This document shows, in pieces, positions 14,886 to 24,048 of a stretch of 64,000 nucleotides of DNA. How positions within the stretch are numbered: the stretch's first letter is position 1; the number at the start of each line of letters is the position of its first letter. The stretch is from positions 1 through 64,000 of the forward strand of contig JAEOSR010000134.1 of assembly GCA_016840285.1 (NCBI GenBank). Reading direction: 5' to 3'. The translations under genes were made by a program, and so were the position numbers. The stretch comes from Candidatus Hodarchaeota archaeon. Its GTDB lineage: Archaea; Asgardarchaeota; Heimdallarchaeia; Hodarchaeales; Hodarchaeaceae. Under the pieces are notes generated by a model. It worked only from the letters and a program-made list of their open reading frames with translations, made no database searches and was not told the origin of the DNA.

Positions 14886-15317
14886 ATGACAGAGCCTAGT
14901 CACCCTTTAAATCTACAAGCGATCGCAGGTAACAATCAAGTATACTTATTATGGCTGGAACCCAGTGATGATGGGGGTATCCCAATAAATATGTATTTCG
15001 TCTATCGAAGTTTGAAGAGTGGCGGCCCCTATACCTATATTGATAATACGAATACTTTGAATTTCATTGATACAGAAGTGGACAATGACAAGACTTTCTA
15101 TTATGTTGTCGCCGCAATAATAAATATTGGAACAAGTGAATATTCCAATGAGGCCGTTGCTACTCCCAGTAGTGTTACTACTTCTTTTCCCTCTAGCACT
15201 ACCACCTACTCCCAAACATCTGCTGAGATACCTGCTATCATCTCCAGTTGGAATGTTTTAATCTTGATTATATCTTTGCTTGCCATTTTACCTTTGAGAC
15301 GACTTCAGAGAAAATAA
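14886..15317 (+). CDS. Fibronectin type III surface protein, probably N-terminally truncated
   Basis: 143 residues from ATG 14886. The fold is one fibronectin type III domain (about 4-93: PSHPLNLQAIAGNNQVYLLW, FVYRSLKSGGPYTYI, YYVVAAINIGTSEYSN), then a Ser/Thr-rich linker, one membrane helix and a basic RRLQRK end. There is no signal peptide. The same frame continues upstream as TTTSPSTGIPPI, a typical surface linker, back to a stop at about 14830, so the original N-terminus with signal peptide seems lost. It is a surface adhesin fragment, perhaps no longer exported. Confidence 0.55.
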   Translation: MTEPSHPLNLQAIAGNNQVYLLWLEPSDDGGIPINMYFVYRSLKSGGPYTYIDNTNTLNFIDTEVDNDKTFYYVVAAIINIGTSEYSNEAVATPSSVTTSFPSSTTTYSQTSAEIPAIISSWNVLILIISLLAILPLRRLQRK

Positions 15318-15389
15318 TGTATAAGCTCTACTTTCATAATACTTTTAATGCTTTGATTTTTAGAAAGTCAGGCAGGATTGTGTGAATAA

Positions 15390-17036
15390 ATGAGAGGTTA
15401 CAAGATATTTCTGACATTCTTTATTTTCTTGATTTCTCTACAAGGTGTCTTGTATATCTACACAACTGACATTGTTACTCCCTCAATTAATGGATCTAGT
15501 GAAGACTTATCTAAGCATTGGACGACTAAAACAGGCAGGTCAATTATTGAAGACTATTTTCAAAATACAAGAAAAGAAAAATTCTTTGCTATGGTTGATA
15601 CCTTGGGAGTTTCTCATCAGATCCAGATAAAACCATTTACATGGTTTTTCATGGAAGAATGTGTTACTCCCCAGATAGGAATGAAGATCCAATTATACGA
15701 TCCTTCCAATAATCTCTTTAATGAATCCCTCATTAACTATGGGGAATATTCTACTCTGATTATTGAGTTTATTCCCCGTTTAACTGGAGAATGGACTCTT
15801 ACACTCATTGAGGAGTATGGAGATGCCGATCAGTGGGATAATGAATATGGATGGGAAAGTGGAGAAGTTACTGTCGATTTTCTTGGTTTCCAGTATGTGT
15901 ATACTTTTCATGATGAGATAGATATCGATTTTCGACGTATTAGGTCAGTTGAAGAAACTTACAATATGTATCTTTATGTGGAAGACAGTGTGCAAAATTC
16001 TATTACTTTTCACTATTTGGCATATCCAATTGGTTCAAGAGATGCTGTAGATGATATCTCAATCTTTACTCTCGATAACGAAGAGATTTTCAGATTTTCT
16101 CCTGATTCACATGAAGATTATCAGACTTCAATCTCTTTAAAACCTAATACATTCTATCGCGTACAGACCAGCGAAGCTCTTTCCTCTTATACCATGATTT
16201 ACAGTTTTACCTTCAAAAGAAATGATGGGACACATCTCCCTCTGTATTTACAAAATCTAGAAGGATCTTTTCCCTCCTCTTTCCCCATTATCGAAATCCT
16301 TGAGGATTTTGATAATTTAGTTCCCTATGAGTTTGATGCCCTTACTGTGTCACAGGATATAGCAAATGATACTGTAGTAGAGAGTAAGGGTGCGAATAAA
16401 ATCAATTATGAATTTTCAGAATTAGGTGAAAATTGGGTTGAATTATATGTCATTAATGTTGATAATCCGCTTGATTTTACTTCCCTGAAAGAATTAAGCA
16501 TTTGGATTCATGGAGATGGACAGCGCTTAAAGTTTTATTATTACTTAAATAATGCAGAATGGGGTGATTTAAGCCATACATGGTTGGATTTTTCTGGTGC
16601 AATGCTATGGGAGGTAGAAATATCTCATATTGGATGGGAGAACATTCATACTCCTAAAGACGAATTTTTCATGGTTCAATTCAGCTCTTTTAATTTTTCA
16701 CAAATAGCGCGAATTTCAATAGGAATATCGCCTTTATTGTCGTCTGTTACAAACGGAATAACATATCTTGATGCTTTTTCAGCCAAGTTTGAGCCCGTAA
16801 TAAGCTCCTCCTCCTTTTCTTCTTCCCTGCAGCTTGAGACAAGTTCCTCCTCTTCGTTATCTACACACCTACCTGAAAAAAACATGTCACCCTCAATAAC
16901 TTCGTCTCATCTTGATGAACACGTTCCAAGTATTGAAGTGACCCCAGGATTTGAATCACCACTTATTCTCATAATTTTTATTTCATTTGGTTCTATTGTG
17001 GTTACAATTCGAAGAAACAATATCAGATTGGCGTAA
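15390..17036 (+). CDS. Secreted surface protein with PGFE-type C-terminal anchor
   Basis: 548 residues. An N-terminal signal peptide or anchor helix (IFLTFFIFLISLQGVLYIY) is followed by a beta-rich extracellular part of unknown family, perhaps two or more jelly-roll-like domains (about 60-280 and 300-460), a long Ser-rich linker (about 467-505), then PGFESP, a hydrophobic helix and RRNNIRLA. The tail matches the archaeosortase-like or simple anchor layout common in Asgard and Thermoplasmatota surface proteins. The beta-sandwich suggests carbohydrate or cell-surface binding. No catalytic motif recognised. Confidence 0.65.
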   Translation: MRGYKIFLTFFIFLISLQGVLYIYTTDIVTPSINGSSEDLSKHWTTKTGRSIIEDYFQNTRKEKFFAMVDTLGVSHQIQIKPFTWFFMEECVTPQIGMKIQLYDPSNNLFNESLINYGEYSTLIIEFIPRLTGEWTLTLIEEYGDADQWDNEYGWESGEVTVDFLGFQYVYTFHDEIDIDFRRIRSVEETYNMYLYVEDSVQNSITFHYLAYPIGSRDAVDDISIFTLDNEEIFRFSPDSHEDYQTSISLKPNTFYRVQTSEALSSYTMIYSFTFKRNDGTHLPLYLQNLEGSFPSSFPIIEILEDFDNLVPYEFDALTVSQDIANDTVVESKGANKINYEFSELGENWVELYVINVDNPLDFTSLKELSIWIHGDGQRLKFYYYLNNAEWGDLSHTWLDFSGAMLWEVEISHIGWENIHTPKDEFFMVQFSSFNFSQIARISIGISPLLSSVTNGITYLDAFSAKFEPVISSSSFSSSLQLETSSSSSLSTHLPEKNMSPSITSSHLDEHVPSIEVTPGFESPLILIIFISFGSIVVTIRRNNIRLA

Positions 17037-17128
17037 AGCATTTTATCCAGGTATATGGGAAAAAAATAGAGAAACTTCCCTCATGATGCTGTTCCTTATG
17101 CTCAGACGATCTAGGTAAATCAATCTAA

Positions 17129-17401
17129 TCATTCTGAGATCTGTTTTGGCTCTTCACTTTGCAATTGTGCAACAAACTCCTCAGGATGACACTTCAGCCG
17201 TTCTTTGGTAATTATGTTGTGGAGTTTGACATGTTGGTCTAGATTTTGGGAATCAGCCAAATGTTCAAGTCGATGTTCTAAGCCTTCTAATAAAATATGT
17301 TTGAGCATGTTCTCTGGAGAATTAAAGCCCCAATCGAACAAATTCGACGCAGATTCAAAGAATTCAACTAATTCTGTTGGTAAATCAATTTGTATGTTCA
17401 T
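17129..17401 (-). CDS. Small hypothetical protein
   Basis: About 90 residues from the ATG that gives MNIQIDLPTELVEFF; an earlier ATG at 17416 adds five. It is acidic and helical, with HILLEGLEHRLEHLADSQ in the middle, and no Cys or membrane segment. The N-terminus resembles the strand of small DNA-binding antitoxin-like proteins, but no partner gene follows. It is divergent from the amidohydrolase at 17533 across a region that carries GACAATTGTTAAC. Confidence 0.5.
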   Translation of the reverse strand: MNIQIDLPTELVEFFESASNLFDWGFNSPENMLKHILLEGLEHRLEHLADSQNLDQHVKLHNIITKERLKCHPEEFVAQLQSEEPKQISE

Positions 17402-17435
17402 TATTATCCATTCCATTGTTAATCCTATGTAGTTG

Positions 17436-17448
17436 ACAATTGTTAACT
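17436..17448. promoter_or_regulatory. Putative operator GACAATTGTTAAC (copy 1)
   Basis: A 13-bp motif with palindromic core CAATTG lies between the divergent genes 17129-17401 and 17533-18957. The identical 13 bases occur at 56892-56904 between the divergent gcvT and glyA genes. Identity and equal placement suggest a shared regulator; this is inference. Confidence 0.35.
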
Positions 17449-17532
17449 GGCAATATTAAAATATAATTCTTCGAAGTTGGCTTCCTACTTGGATTGTAGT
17501 TAATGATCAGAAAGTAAAAGGATGAGCATAAA

Positions 17533-18957
17533 ATGGTAGATTTAATGATTCTTCATGGAACATTGCTTACTATGGACACTCAAAGACGAATCTTAAATGA
17601 TAGTGCCATTGCTATTGAAAAAGGTCACATTATTGATATTGGTACTACTAAAGAGCTAAACAGTAAATACAATGCCACAAAAGTGATTGATGCGTCAAAA
17701 AAAGTTGTTATGCCTGGTTTGATAGACACCCATGGACATGCGGGCCATAGTCTGATAAAAACTGTGGCTGAAAATGTAGGTGATGATTGGGTTCCAATCA
17801 TAGAGAGATTTTACAGAGAAGGAACTACTCCTGACTATTGGTACATTGATGGAAAATTAGCTGCTTTAGAGAGATTGAAATTTGGTGTAACATGCGGAGT
17901 TTCATATCTTGGATCTTGTCCACGAACCGATGATCCTATCTATGGGTTGAAACACTGTGAAGGTGTCAGTGAAATCGGAATCCGAGATGTGGTAGCTATT
18001 GGGCCTGGGAGACCTCCTTTTCCGAATAAATATCTCAAATGGGAAGGAAATACCTCTTCAGAGACCTATGCTTCCTTTGAACGTAATCTTGAAGTGACTG
18101 AAGAAATAATTCAGATTTTGAGAAAAAAGCACAATAAAATGGATTTTACTATGTCTCCGTCATCAATCACCATTGGTCCCTTGACGAAAGATGGTCAAGT
18201 CAAAGACCTTCCTGATGTTGAGGAAAAAGTTGAAACCATGAAGCAGATTATTGAAAAATGGAAGTTAAAGTTACATACCCATGCTTATTCCCCTCAGATT
18301 ACTTTTGCTGATGAAAAACTCGACATTTTGGGCCCACATGTGAGTCTAGCTCATTGTACAGGCCTCTCAAAAGAAGAAATCGAGATTTTGGCCAGAACTG
18401 ACACAAAAGTGTGTCACTCTCCAAGTGCGCGAAGTATTATTCCTATTAGATGCCCTGTTGTAGAATTATTGGATGCTGGAGTGACCGTTTCCATTTCAAC
18501 CGATGGATCTTCTCCTGATCGGACATTTGATCTATTCAAAGACTTACGAATGGCAATGACGATTCATCGAACATTTTTCAAAGATGAATCAGTTATGCCA
18601 CCTGGAAAAGTCTTAGAAATGGTTACAATTGATGCTGCCAAGACATTGGGCTATGAAAACGATTTAGGGTCTCTTGAGGTGGGAAAGAAAGCCGATATTA
18701 TCATTATTGATATGATGAAACCTCATCTGGTACCTTTTTTCATGATTCCCCAGAGGGTTGCTTACGAGGTTTCTGGACAGGATGTTGAAACAGTTGTCGT
18801 AGAGGGGGAAATTCTTATGGAAAAATCTGCTGTCAAGGTGAAAGAGTGTTCTATCCTCGAAGCAGCTCAAGTAGAGGCTGAGAAGGCAATAGAACGAGGG
18901 CAGCTCGAAAAATATCTTAAAATTCCGAAGGATTTTTGGGGAAAATCCAGATATTAA
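17533..18957 (+). CDS. Amidohydrolase of the ATZ/TRZ (MtaD/SsnA-like) family
   Basis: 474 residues, ATG preceded by GGATGAG. The metal site is visible: GLIDTHGHAGHSL (about 62-74), LHTHAY (about 248), LAHCTGLS (about 274) and STDGSSPD (about 320), followed by the C-terminal beta segment (GKKADIIIID). Family members deaminate or dechlorinate nucleobase-like compounds; MtaD acts on S-adenosylhomocysteine and methylthioadenosine. The first motif has HGHAGH, slightly different from the usual HxH. The substrate cannot be told from sequence. It is followed 18 bases later by a DUF1937-like gene, a possible nucleotide-salvage pair. Confidence 0.8.
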   Translation: MVDLMILHGTLLTMDTQRRILNDSAIAIEKGHIIDIGTTKELNSKYNATKVIDASKKVVMPGLIDTHGHAGHSLIKTVAENVGDDWVPIIERFYREGTTPDYWYIDGKLAALERLKFGVTCGVSYLGSCPRTDDPIYGLKHCEGVSEIGIRDVVAIGPGRPPFPNKYLKWEGNTSSETYASFERNLEVTEEIIQILRKKHNKMDFTMSPSSITIGPLTKDGQVKDLPDVEEKVETMKQIIEKWKLKLHTHAYSPQITFADEKLDILGPHVSLAHCTGLSKEEIEILARTDTKVCHSPSARSIIPIRCPVVELLDAGVTVSISTDGSSPDRTFDLFKDLRMAMTIHRTFFKDESVMPPGKVLEMVTIDAAKTLGYENDLGSLEVGKKADIIIIDMMKPHLVPFFMIPQRVAYEVSGQDVETVVVEGEILMEKSAVKVKECSILEAAQVEAEKAIERGQLEKYLKIPKDFWGKSRY

Positions 18958-18975
18958 ACCCATAAGGTGACGATC

Positions 18976-19362
18976 ATGAAGGATATCTTTCGTAACAAAC
19001 TATGGTATTTAGCTCATCCATATACTGCTGATTCAGAAGAAGAAATTGAATTAAATGTTAAAAAGGCAAACGTTATCGCAGCTAAGCTTATCTGCAGAGG
19101 TTTATTTGTCTATTCACCCATCAGTATGACCCATTGGATTCACAAGGAAGCAGTCAGAATGGGATTAATTGACAATACTGAATGGGAGCTCTGGATGAAG
19201 TTTGATTTCTTTTTCATTGAGAATTATTGCACTGGTCTCATTTTATCTCCTGGGTGGGAAAATTCCCTAGGGTGCAAGCAAGAATATCGCAGATTTGAAG
19301 AGCTCCAGAAACCGATCTATGTAGTGGAAGAGGTTTTTCAGGAATTAAAGATTAAGGAGTAA
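18976..19362 (+). CDS. DUF1937 / nucleoside deoxyribosyltransferase-like protein
   Basis: About 128 residues; the ATG at 18976 is chosen because AAGGTGA lies just upstream. WYLAHPYTADSEEE near the start, LICRGLFVYSPISMTHWI and a GLILSPGWENSLGCKQEYRRF segment match the DUF1937 family, which shares the fold of nucleoside 2-deoxyribosyltransferases and cleaves or transfers N-glycosidic bonds. The acidic residue in ENSLGCKQE would be the nucleophile by analogy. Close spacing to the amidohydrolase suggests one transcript and a role in nucleoside metabolism. Confidence 0.65.
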   Translation: MKDIFRNKLWYLAHPYTADSEEEIELNVKKANVIAAKLICRGLFVYSPISMTHWIHKEAVRMGLIDNTEWELWMKFDFFFIENYCTGLILSPGWENSLGCKQEYRRFEELQKPIYVVEEVFQELKIKE

Positions 19363-19435
19363 ACCTTTTTCTAATTTTAGGATATGAACGTGTAACAGGG
19401 ACACGGAATTAGTATGAATTATTACCCATCACACT

Positions 19436-20548
19436 CTAGTATCGTATTCTCGGATCAAGAAAAGCATATGTAATATCTGTCGCTAAATTAGCGAGAATTA
19501 CGAATATCGCAATTAGCATATTGATCCCCATCATAAAGTTGTAATCTCTGACATTTACTCGGGAAACAGCTTCCCTCCCCAAACCTGGCCAAGAAAAGAC
19601 CGTTTCAGTTAATGCGGACCCAGCTAATAAAAACCCGATGGCTAAGCCTATAACTGTGACTACAGGTAATAGTGCATTGCTTAAAGCATGTTTATAAATC
19701 ACTAATCGTTCGGAAAGTCCTTTCGATCGGGCAGTTAGGATATAATCCTGGCGTAAGACCTCCAACATGCTTGACCGAGTCAATCGAAGAATCAGTGCTG
19801 TTCCTTGTAACCCTAAGACGAGTGTTGGGAGAAGCATATGAAATATTTCATCCCAAATCAGTTCGAGGAATGTTTCGTTTCCCGTCAGGTCATAACTATA
19901 CGCTCCAATAGTGGGGAATTTTATACCAAAGAACACTTTCCAGTCCGAGAAGAGTAAAATGCACATGATTCCCGTCCAAAATACCGGCATAGAGACCCCA
20001 AATAGGGCAAATGTTGTTGAAATATTGTCCGTTTTCGAGTAAGGGCGTCTCGCAGAAAAGATACCTAAAGGGATTCCAAGCATTAAGCTCAAAATTAATG
20101 AAGCCAGCCCTAATTTCATAGTTTGCCACGTTAATGCTCCAATCAAGGAGTTAATTGAGGAACCTGAATAGGAACGGCCCAGATTGCCAAAAATAAACCC
20201 AGGTGTAAAATCGCTTGGCCTGATCCCTAAGTCCACTTTGAATGTGCTTTGGAGTCCACGGCCCAATCCCAATAGAACATAATCTGAAAACTCTGTCAAA
20301 AAATCGCTTCCATCCGAGTTTTTTCCTAGTAACCAAAAGATGTATTGTTCTTGGGGAGGCCTATCTAGTCCTAGCTGATGCCGCATGTTTTCCATTTCTT
20401 CCTGTGTCAAGGTTGGGTCACCTTGTTTGAGAACATCAACATAGTCCATGGGACTAAGCCACATAAGTGTGAAGAGGAGGATAGATATTCCCAATATTAA
20501 AGGAATACTCAAAAGCATACGTCGAATGATATAATTACGCAGACTCAT
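19436..20548 (-). CDS. DppB-like peptide ABC transporter permease, orphan
   Basis: About 370 residues; the ATG at 20548 follows GGGGTG, so the GTG at 20557 is less likely. Six membrane helices are visible, with the N-terminal RRMLLSIPLILGISILLFTLMWLSP typical of DppB/OppB and the EAA loop ARSKGLSERLVIYKHALSNALLPV that contacts the ATPase. The long 200-residue part between helix 1 and the core is usual for this branch. A DppC permease and ATPases are expected beside it but are absent here; the only related gene in the window is the binding protein at 10910. Confidence 0.85.
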   Translation of the reverse strand: MSLRNYIIRRMLLSIPLILGISILLFTLMWLSPMDYVDVLKQGDPTLTQEEMENMRHQLGLDRPPQEQYIFWLLGKNSDGSDFLTEFSDYVLLGLGRGLQSTFKVDLGIRPSDFTPGFIFGNLGRSYSGSSINSLIGALTWQTMKLGLASLILSLMLGIPLGIFSARRPYSKTDNISTTFALFGVSMPVFWTGIMCILLFSDWKVFFGIKFPTIGAYSYDLTGNETFLELIWDEIFHMLLPTLVLGLQGTALILRLTRSSMLEVLRQDYILTARSKGLSERLVIYKHALSNALLPVVTVIGLAIGFLLAGSALTETVFSWPGLGREAVSRVNVRDYNFMMGINMLIAIFVILANLATDITYAFLDPRIRY

Positions 20549-20639
20549 CTTTTGCACCCCTTAGTAGAATGAATAAATCATTTTTATGGTCTTGGTATCT
20601 GGTATAGAATGATAATTTCGATAATCTTCTTTCTCTCAG

Positions 20640-20733
20640 GTTATAAGTAGTTATTGCTCTGTGCACTCGGAAGAAATCTCGATAAAACAGTGAAACCTCT
20701 TCATTAAGTTATAAATAGTTATTGCTCAGTGCA
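20640..20733 (-). promoter_or_regulatory. Duplicated promoter-like box upstream of the permease gene
   Basis: Two 26-bp near-identical boxes at 20640-20665 and 20708-20733, 68 bases apart, differ at two positions. On the minus strand each reads TGCAC-GAGCAATAACTA followed by TTATAAC, a BRE/TATA-like arrangement pointing at the permease gene (start 20548). Tandem promoters or operator copies are likely. The rest of 20549-20861 holds nothing else recognised. Confidence 0.45.
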
Positions 20734-20861
20734 ATAAGAAAAAATTCTTTCAGAATCCAAAGAAGGTTTCCATGGACTGGTACAAATTTATTAGGGTGGC
20801 AGAGATTATGAAGAGTAGTGATTTTCAAAAGGTATAATTCCAGTATTAAAATAGTGTTATT

Positions 20862-21602
20862 TCATAGTTTGCTTATTTTCCCATGGATTTGATTGATTTC
20901 TTTCATAATAGCGTTTTTATCCTTTTGTCCAGGGGAGTAAAAGAGTACCACACAATGTGTGGGAGTTTTAATTTCGTAAAAATTAATTTTCGCAAATTTG
21001 ATCTCGCTAGTCGTTTGTTCTTGTCTTATGTTCTTTTCGAGATCCGAAATATCACGATATATCCGTGTTATTTGGGGTAAATTTGCATTAATCAGGGGTT
21101 CAACAATTTTAGTGAACACAGGATTGAAATATTTTGTCCCATAAATAATGTAGTTTGCTATCGTTGTATGCCTCATAATCTTAATGAGGCGGTCAAGATT
21201 GGTCACATCAATTGTGATCATGTCAGCATATAGATTTCTGACAATAATTCGAAAGGATTCAAAATCCATACGATTAAGAACAGTTTCTTTATATACTTCA
21301 TCAGTATAAACAATTTCAAATTTTAACACAATTTTTTTGAGGAATTCGTGCAGTTTTGGATCATCTTCCAAAGTAAATAAGATACCATGTGTCAGAACTC
21401 CCTCATATAGCAAAAGCATGTATCCTCTGTATCGGATCGCGGTGACTGTTTCTCCTCGAGTCTCCCTAAGAGCATTTAGCACAGCTGATATAAGACCTGC
21501 TTGAATATCAATGTCTGAATCTATTTCTGTCAAATAATTACCTGCAAAGGAATGAGAAAAGACAAGGATACCTGATTTTGTTATGATATTTATTCCAAAC
21601 AT
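20862..21602 (-). CDS. Longin-like domain protein of Asgard type
   Basis: 246 residues. The N-terminus FGINIITKSGILVFSHSF, a short helix (AGLISAVLNAL), then TAIRYRGYMLLLYEG and a long amphipathic helix is the beta-beta-alpha layout of longin/roadblock-like domains, which in Asgard archaea are found with small GTPases. The C-terminal half is helical with a last strand pair (CVVLFYSPG). Eukaryotic longins act in vesicle trafficking and as GTPase regulators. No GTPase gene lies nearby. The fold is inferred from pattern and not proven. Confidence 0.5.
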   Translation of the reverse strand: MFGINIITKSGILVFSHSFAGNYLTEIDSDIDIQAGLISAVLNALRETRGETVTAIRYRGYMLLLYEGVLTHGILFTLEDDPKLHEFLKKIVLKFEIVYTDEVYKETVLNRMDFESFRIIVRNLYADMITIDVTNLDRLIKIMRHTTIANYIIYGTKYFNPVFTKIVEPLINANLPQITRIYRDISDLEKNIRQEQTTSEIKFAKINFYEIKTPTHCVVLFYSPGQKDKNAIMKEINQIHGKISKL

Positions 21603-21715
21603 TGACTACAACAGAAAAACTTAATCTGAGGATCTAATCATGATAATTTATTCATATTTAAATCCTTTAATGATACTAAAAAAATATGATACCTTGAGTA
21701 GATGATTATCATTAT

Positions 21716-22420
21716 TCAGCCGCCATATTCCCATTCATTTGTCTTAATTGAAAAAAGGAACCTCGAAATCTCTCGTTGGGGATCATCAGCTTGATAAATA
21801 GCTTTTCCAACAATAACGATATCAGCGCCATACTGTCTTACTTCGGGAGCTGTTTTCAAATTTAAATTGCCTGCTGCTGCAGTTAAAAGTTTTGATGTTA
21901 ATTTAGTCTTCTTAATTTGAGTCATAACCATCCACGATACTCTTTGGTGTTCAATGTCCTCTGTAGGATCGCTTCGTATGATTACTCCAGTCGGTGACTC
22001 TTTCAAACGTAATACAGCCCAAAGTTTGTCATGAGGAGTTTCTAAGGCGTCTAGCCAAGCATCTATTTCGTTTTTTCGACATATGTGAAAGAATTCATTG
22101 ATTTCTGTCAAGGGAGCAATAGCAGAAATAACTGCAGCGTCCACACCTGCTTTAACAGCAATTTCTGCCTCAAAACGAGAGGATGTGAGTGTTTTAAAAT
22201 CCGCAACTAGATATGTTTCAGGAGACAATTCTCTAAATAGTTGAACAACCTCAGATAGCTTTTCATTTTTAATTAAAGGAGATCCTATCTCTAATGTAAG
22301 CTGTGGGGATATGGGATAATCAAGCTTGTTGAATAATGAACGAACTGAATTCAAATCAGGAAGATCGACAGCCAGTTGTAAATAAGGGGGTGTGACAGTC
22401 TGTTTTTTAAATATCCTCAT
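21716..22420 (-). CDS. OMP decarboxylase / hexulose-6-phosphate synthase superfamily protein
   Basis: About 234 residues from ATG 22420; TTG 22486 would add 22. The TIM-barrel signatures are LQLAVDLPD (first strand), VADFKT (the D-x-K of the HUMPS group), VKAGVDAAVIS and a C-terminal GADIVIVGKAIYQADDP. In hexulose-6-phosphate synthase the second motif is DLKTMD; here it is DFKTLT, so the second Asp is not conserved. In archaea these enzymes make pentose phosphate from fructose 6-phosphate via formaldehyde release. A different aldolase or decarboxylase activity is possible. Confidence 0.6.
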   Translation of the reverse strand: MRIFKKQTVTPPYLQLAVDLPDLNSVRSLFNKLDYPISPQLTLEIGSPLIKNEKLSEVVQLFRELSPETYLVADFKTLTSSRFEAEIAVKAGVDAAVISAIAPLTEINEFFHICRKNEIDAWLDALETPHDKLWAVLRLKESPTGVIIRSDPTEDIEHQRVSWMVMTQIKKTKLTSKLLTAAAGNLNLKTAPEVRQYGADIVIVGKAIYQADDPQREISRFLFSIKTNEWEYGG

Positions 22421-22542
22421 GATGTTAAAAAAAGCAACATGAATTTCATAAAAACTTATGTAAATTAATGAAGAATTGTTCTGCAATCATATATGTTATA
22501 AAGAGGATTATATGCATCTGATTTGACGAGAACAAGAATAAT

Positions 22543-23847
22543 GTGATTAGAATGGTTAATGGCTCTTCAATTATGATTCCATTTTTTTTCCTCTTCTTTA
22601 TCTTTATCATAATATTGATCTACTATAGTACGGTGAAAGAAAAGGAGTTTGCAGAATCGACAAAACTGATGATCGAAGATCGCTTTCCTCAATTACAGAC
22701 AACTATTATTTCTGAGGGGGGATTTATATCAAATCCTGAAATAAAGGCTTCCCCAATCGACAAAAATTACCCTATTCGTGATCTGGTACTAAAATACAAA
22801 GTCTATGGTAGTGGGAAACATCGAAAACAAGATCTACTCCTTTCATCCTTTATTTTAGCTAAAAAATCCCTAGGTTTCTCAGCTATTGTCAAGAGAGAGG
22901 GATTCTTTAGACGTATTTTTGGTGGTGAGAATGTTCAACTCGGAAACCAGACATTAGATGATCGTTTACTAATACATGGCTCTAATCCAGGTTTAGTCCA
23001 GTCTTATTTAAGTGAGAATAATTTCCAGATTGCGTCAAAAATTGCAAACATTTCTGATTTAAAAGAATGCAAATTAGAATATTCTGGAGAATCAATTAAT
23101 GTTCTTATTCGATCTGATCATACAAATATTCGTTATGTAAGTGCTCTTCTAGGTCTCGTATCTGCTTTAGCAAATGTTGACTCGCTATATCCTAAACCTC
23201 GGGAAGGGAGTGGCTTTAGAACCACAACACGGAAAGCATTTGAAAGAATTCCTCATAGGAAACAACGATTCAAAGAACTTCCAAGGGAATTCTCTTATGA
23301 AAGTTCACAAACATCGATCTCTTCTATGGATAAAATTGACACAACTGAAATATTAGCTCAGGACACCACTCTCTTTGAGAATATCGAAGAAAAGCTCCGT
23401 GATAAAAGCTATCTTGCTTCTGATCTTAAGATCTCTGACAACTCCGCAGAACTGATGTTCAACATAGGGTATTTTCGGACGATTAACTTCAAATGGGATG
23501 ACAACACAATCAGTGTTTCTGGAGTCAAAGAATTATCCTTAATGCCCTTTCGGATATTGATGAAAACCCTTTCAAAGAAAGAAGAAAGGTTAAGTTTCTA
23601 TGACCCATTTGAGGAAATTGAAGTAAAGACGGAACCAAAAGAATTATTAAATTCCCTCAAAGAAAGAGCTGAGATAGCTCGAACTTTTAATAGGTTATCT
23701 GGGGATTTTACAGCAACAATGGAAATTATTTCTAACAAGAACAATATTAGCTTTTCGATTAAAGCACCTAGTCTGCCTGAAAATATCGATCCACTTTATG
23801 ATTTGACACAGAGTATTGGTTGGTTTCTAGAATTTTCCTTCCTCTAA
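22543..23847 (+). CDS. Membrane-anchored hypothetical protein
   Basis: 434 residues from GTG 22543, or 431 from ATG 22552. An N-terminal membrane helix (MIPFFFLFFIFIIILIYYS) is followed by a soluble part with three alpha/beta blocks: about 40-215, a basic polar linker (215-260) and about 275-434. No catalytic motif is visible. The blocks at 40-215 and 275-434 might be related repeats of a roadblock/longin or similar small alpha-beta fold (SALLGLVSALANVDSLY, LYDLTQSIGWFLEF end alike), but this cannot be decided here. No family recognised. Confidence 0.6.
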   Translation: MIRMVNGSSIMIPFFFLFFIFIIILIYYSTVKEKEFAESTKLMIEDRFPQLQTTIISEGGFISNPEIKASPIDKNYPIRDLVLKYKVYGSGKHRKQDLLLSSFILAKKSLGFSAIVKREGFFRRIFGGENVQLGNQTLDDRLLIHGSNPGLVQSYLSENNFQIASKIANISDLKECKLEYSGESINVLIRSDHTNIRYVSALLGLVSALANVDSLYPKPREGSGFRTTTRKAFERIPHRKQRFKELPREFSYESSQTSISSMDKIDTTEILAQDTTLFENIEEKLRDKSYLASDLKISDNSAELMFNIGYFRTINFKWDDNTISVSGVKELSLMPFRILMKTLSKKEERLSFYDPFEEIEVKTEPKELLNSLKERAEIARTFNRLSGDFTATMEIISNKNNISFSIKAPSLPENIDPLYDLTQSIGWFLEFSFL

Positions 23848-24048
23848 ACTTGAATAATCGGATAATTATTGTAAAATAGACTTATCAAAGCCTGCTTCTA
23901 GCACGAAAAATCTTTTTTCTTACGTATTTTCTCTGAAATACTTTCGTGGAAATAGTTCATCGTTTTTTTAGAATAATGTTGAAGAAGTAGGTAATTTTTA
24001 AAACTATTAAAAACATAATAGAAGAACGATTTCCTGAAATGGGATTTC

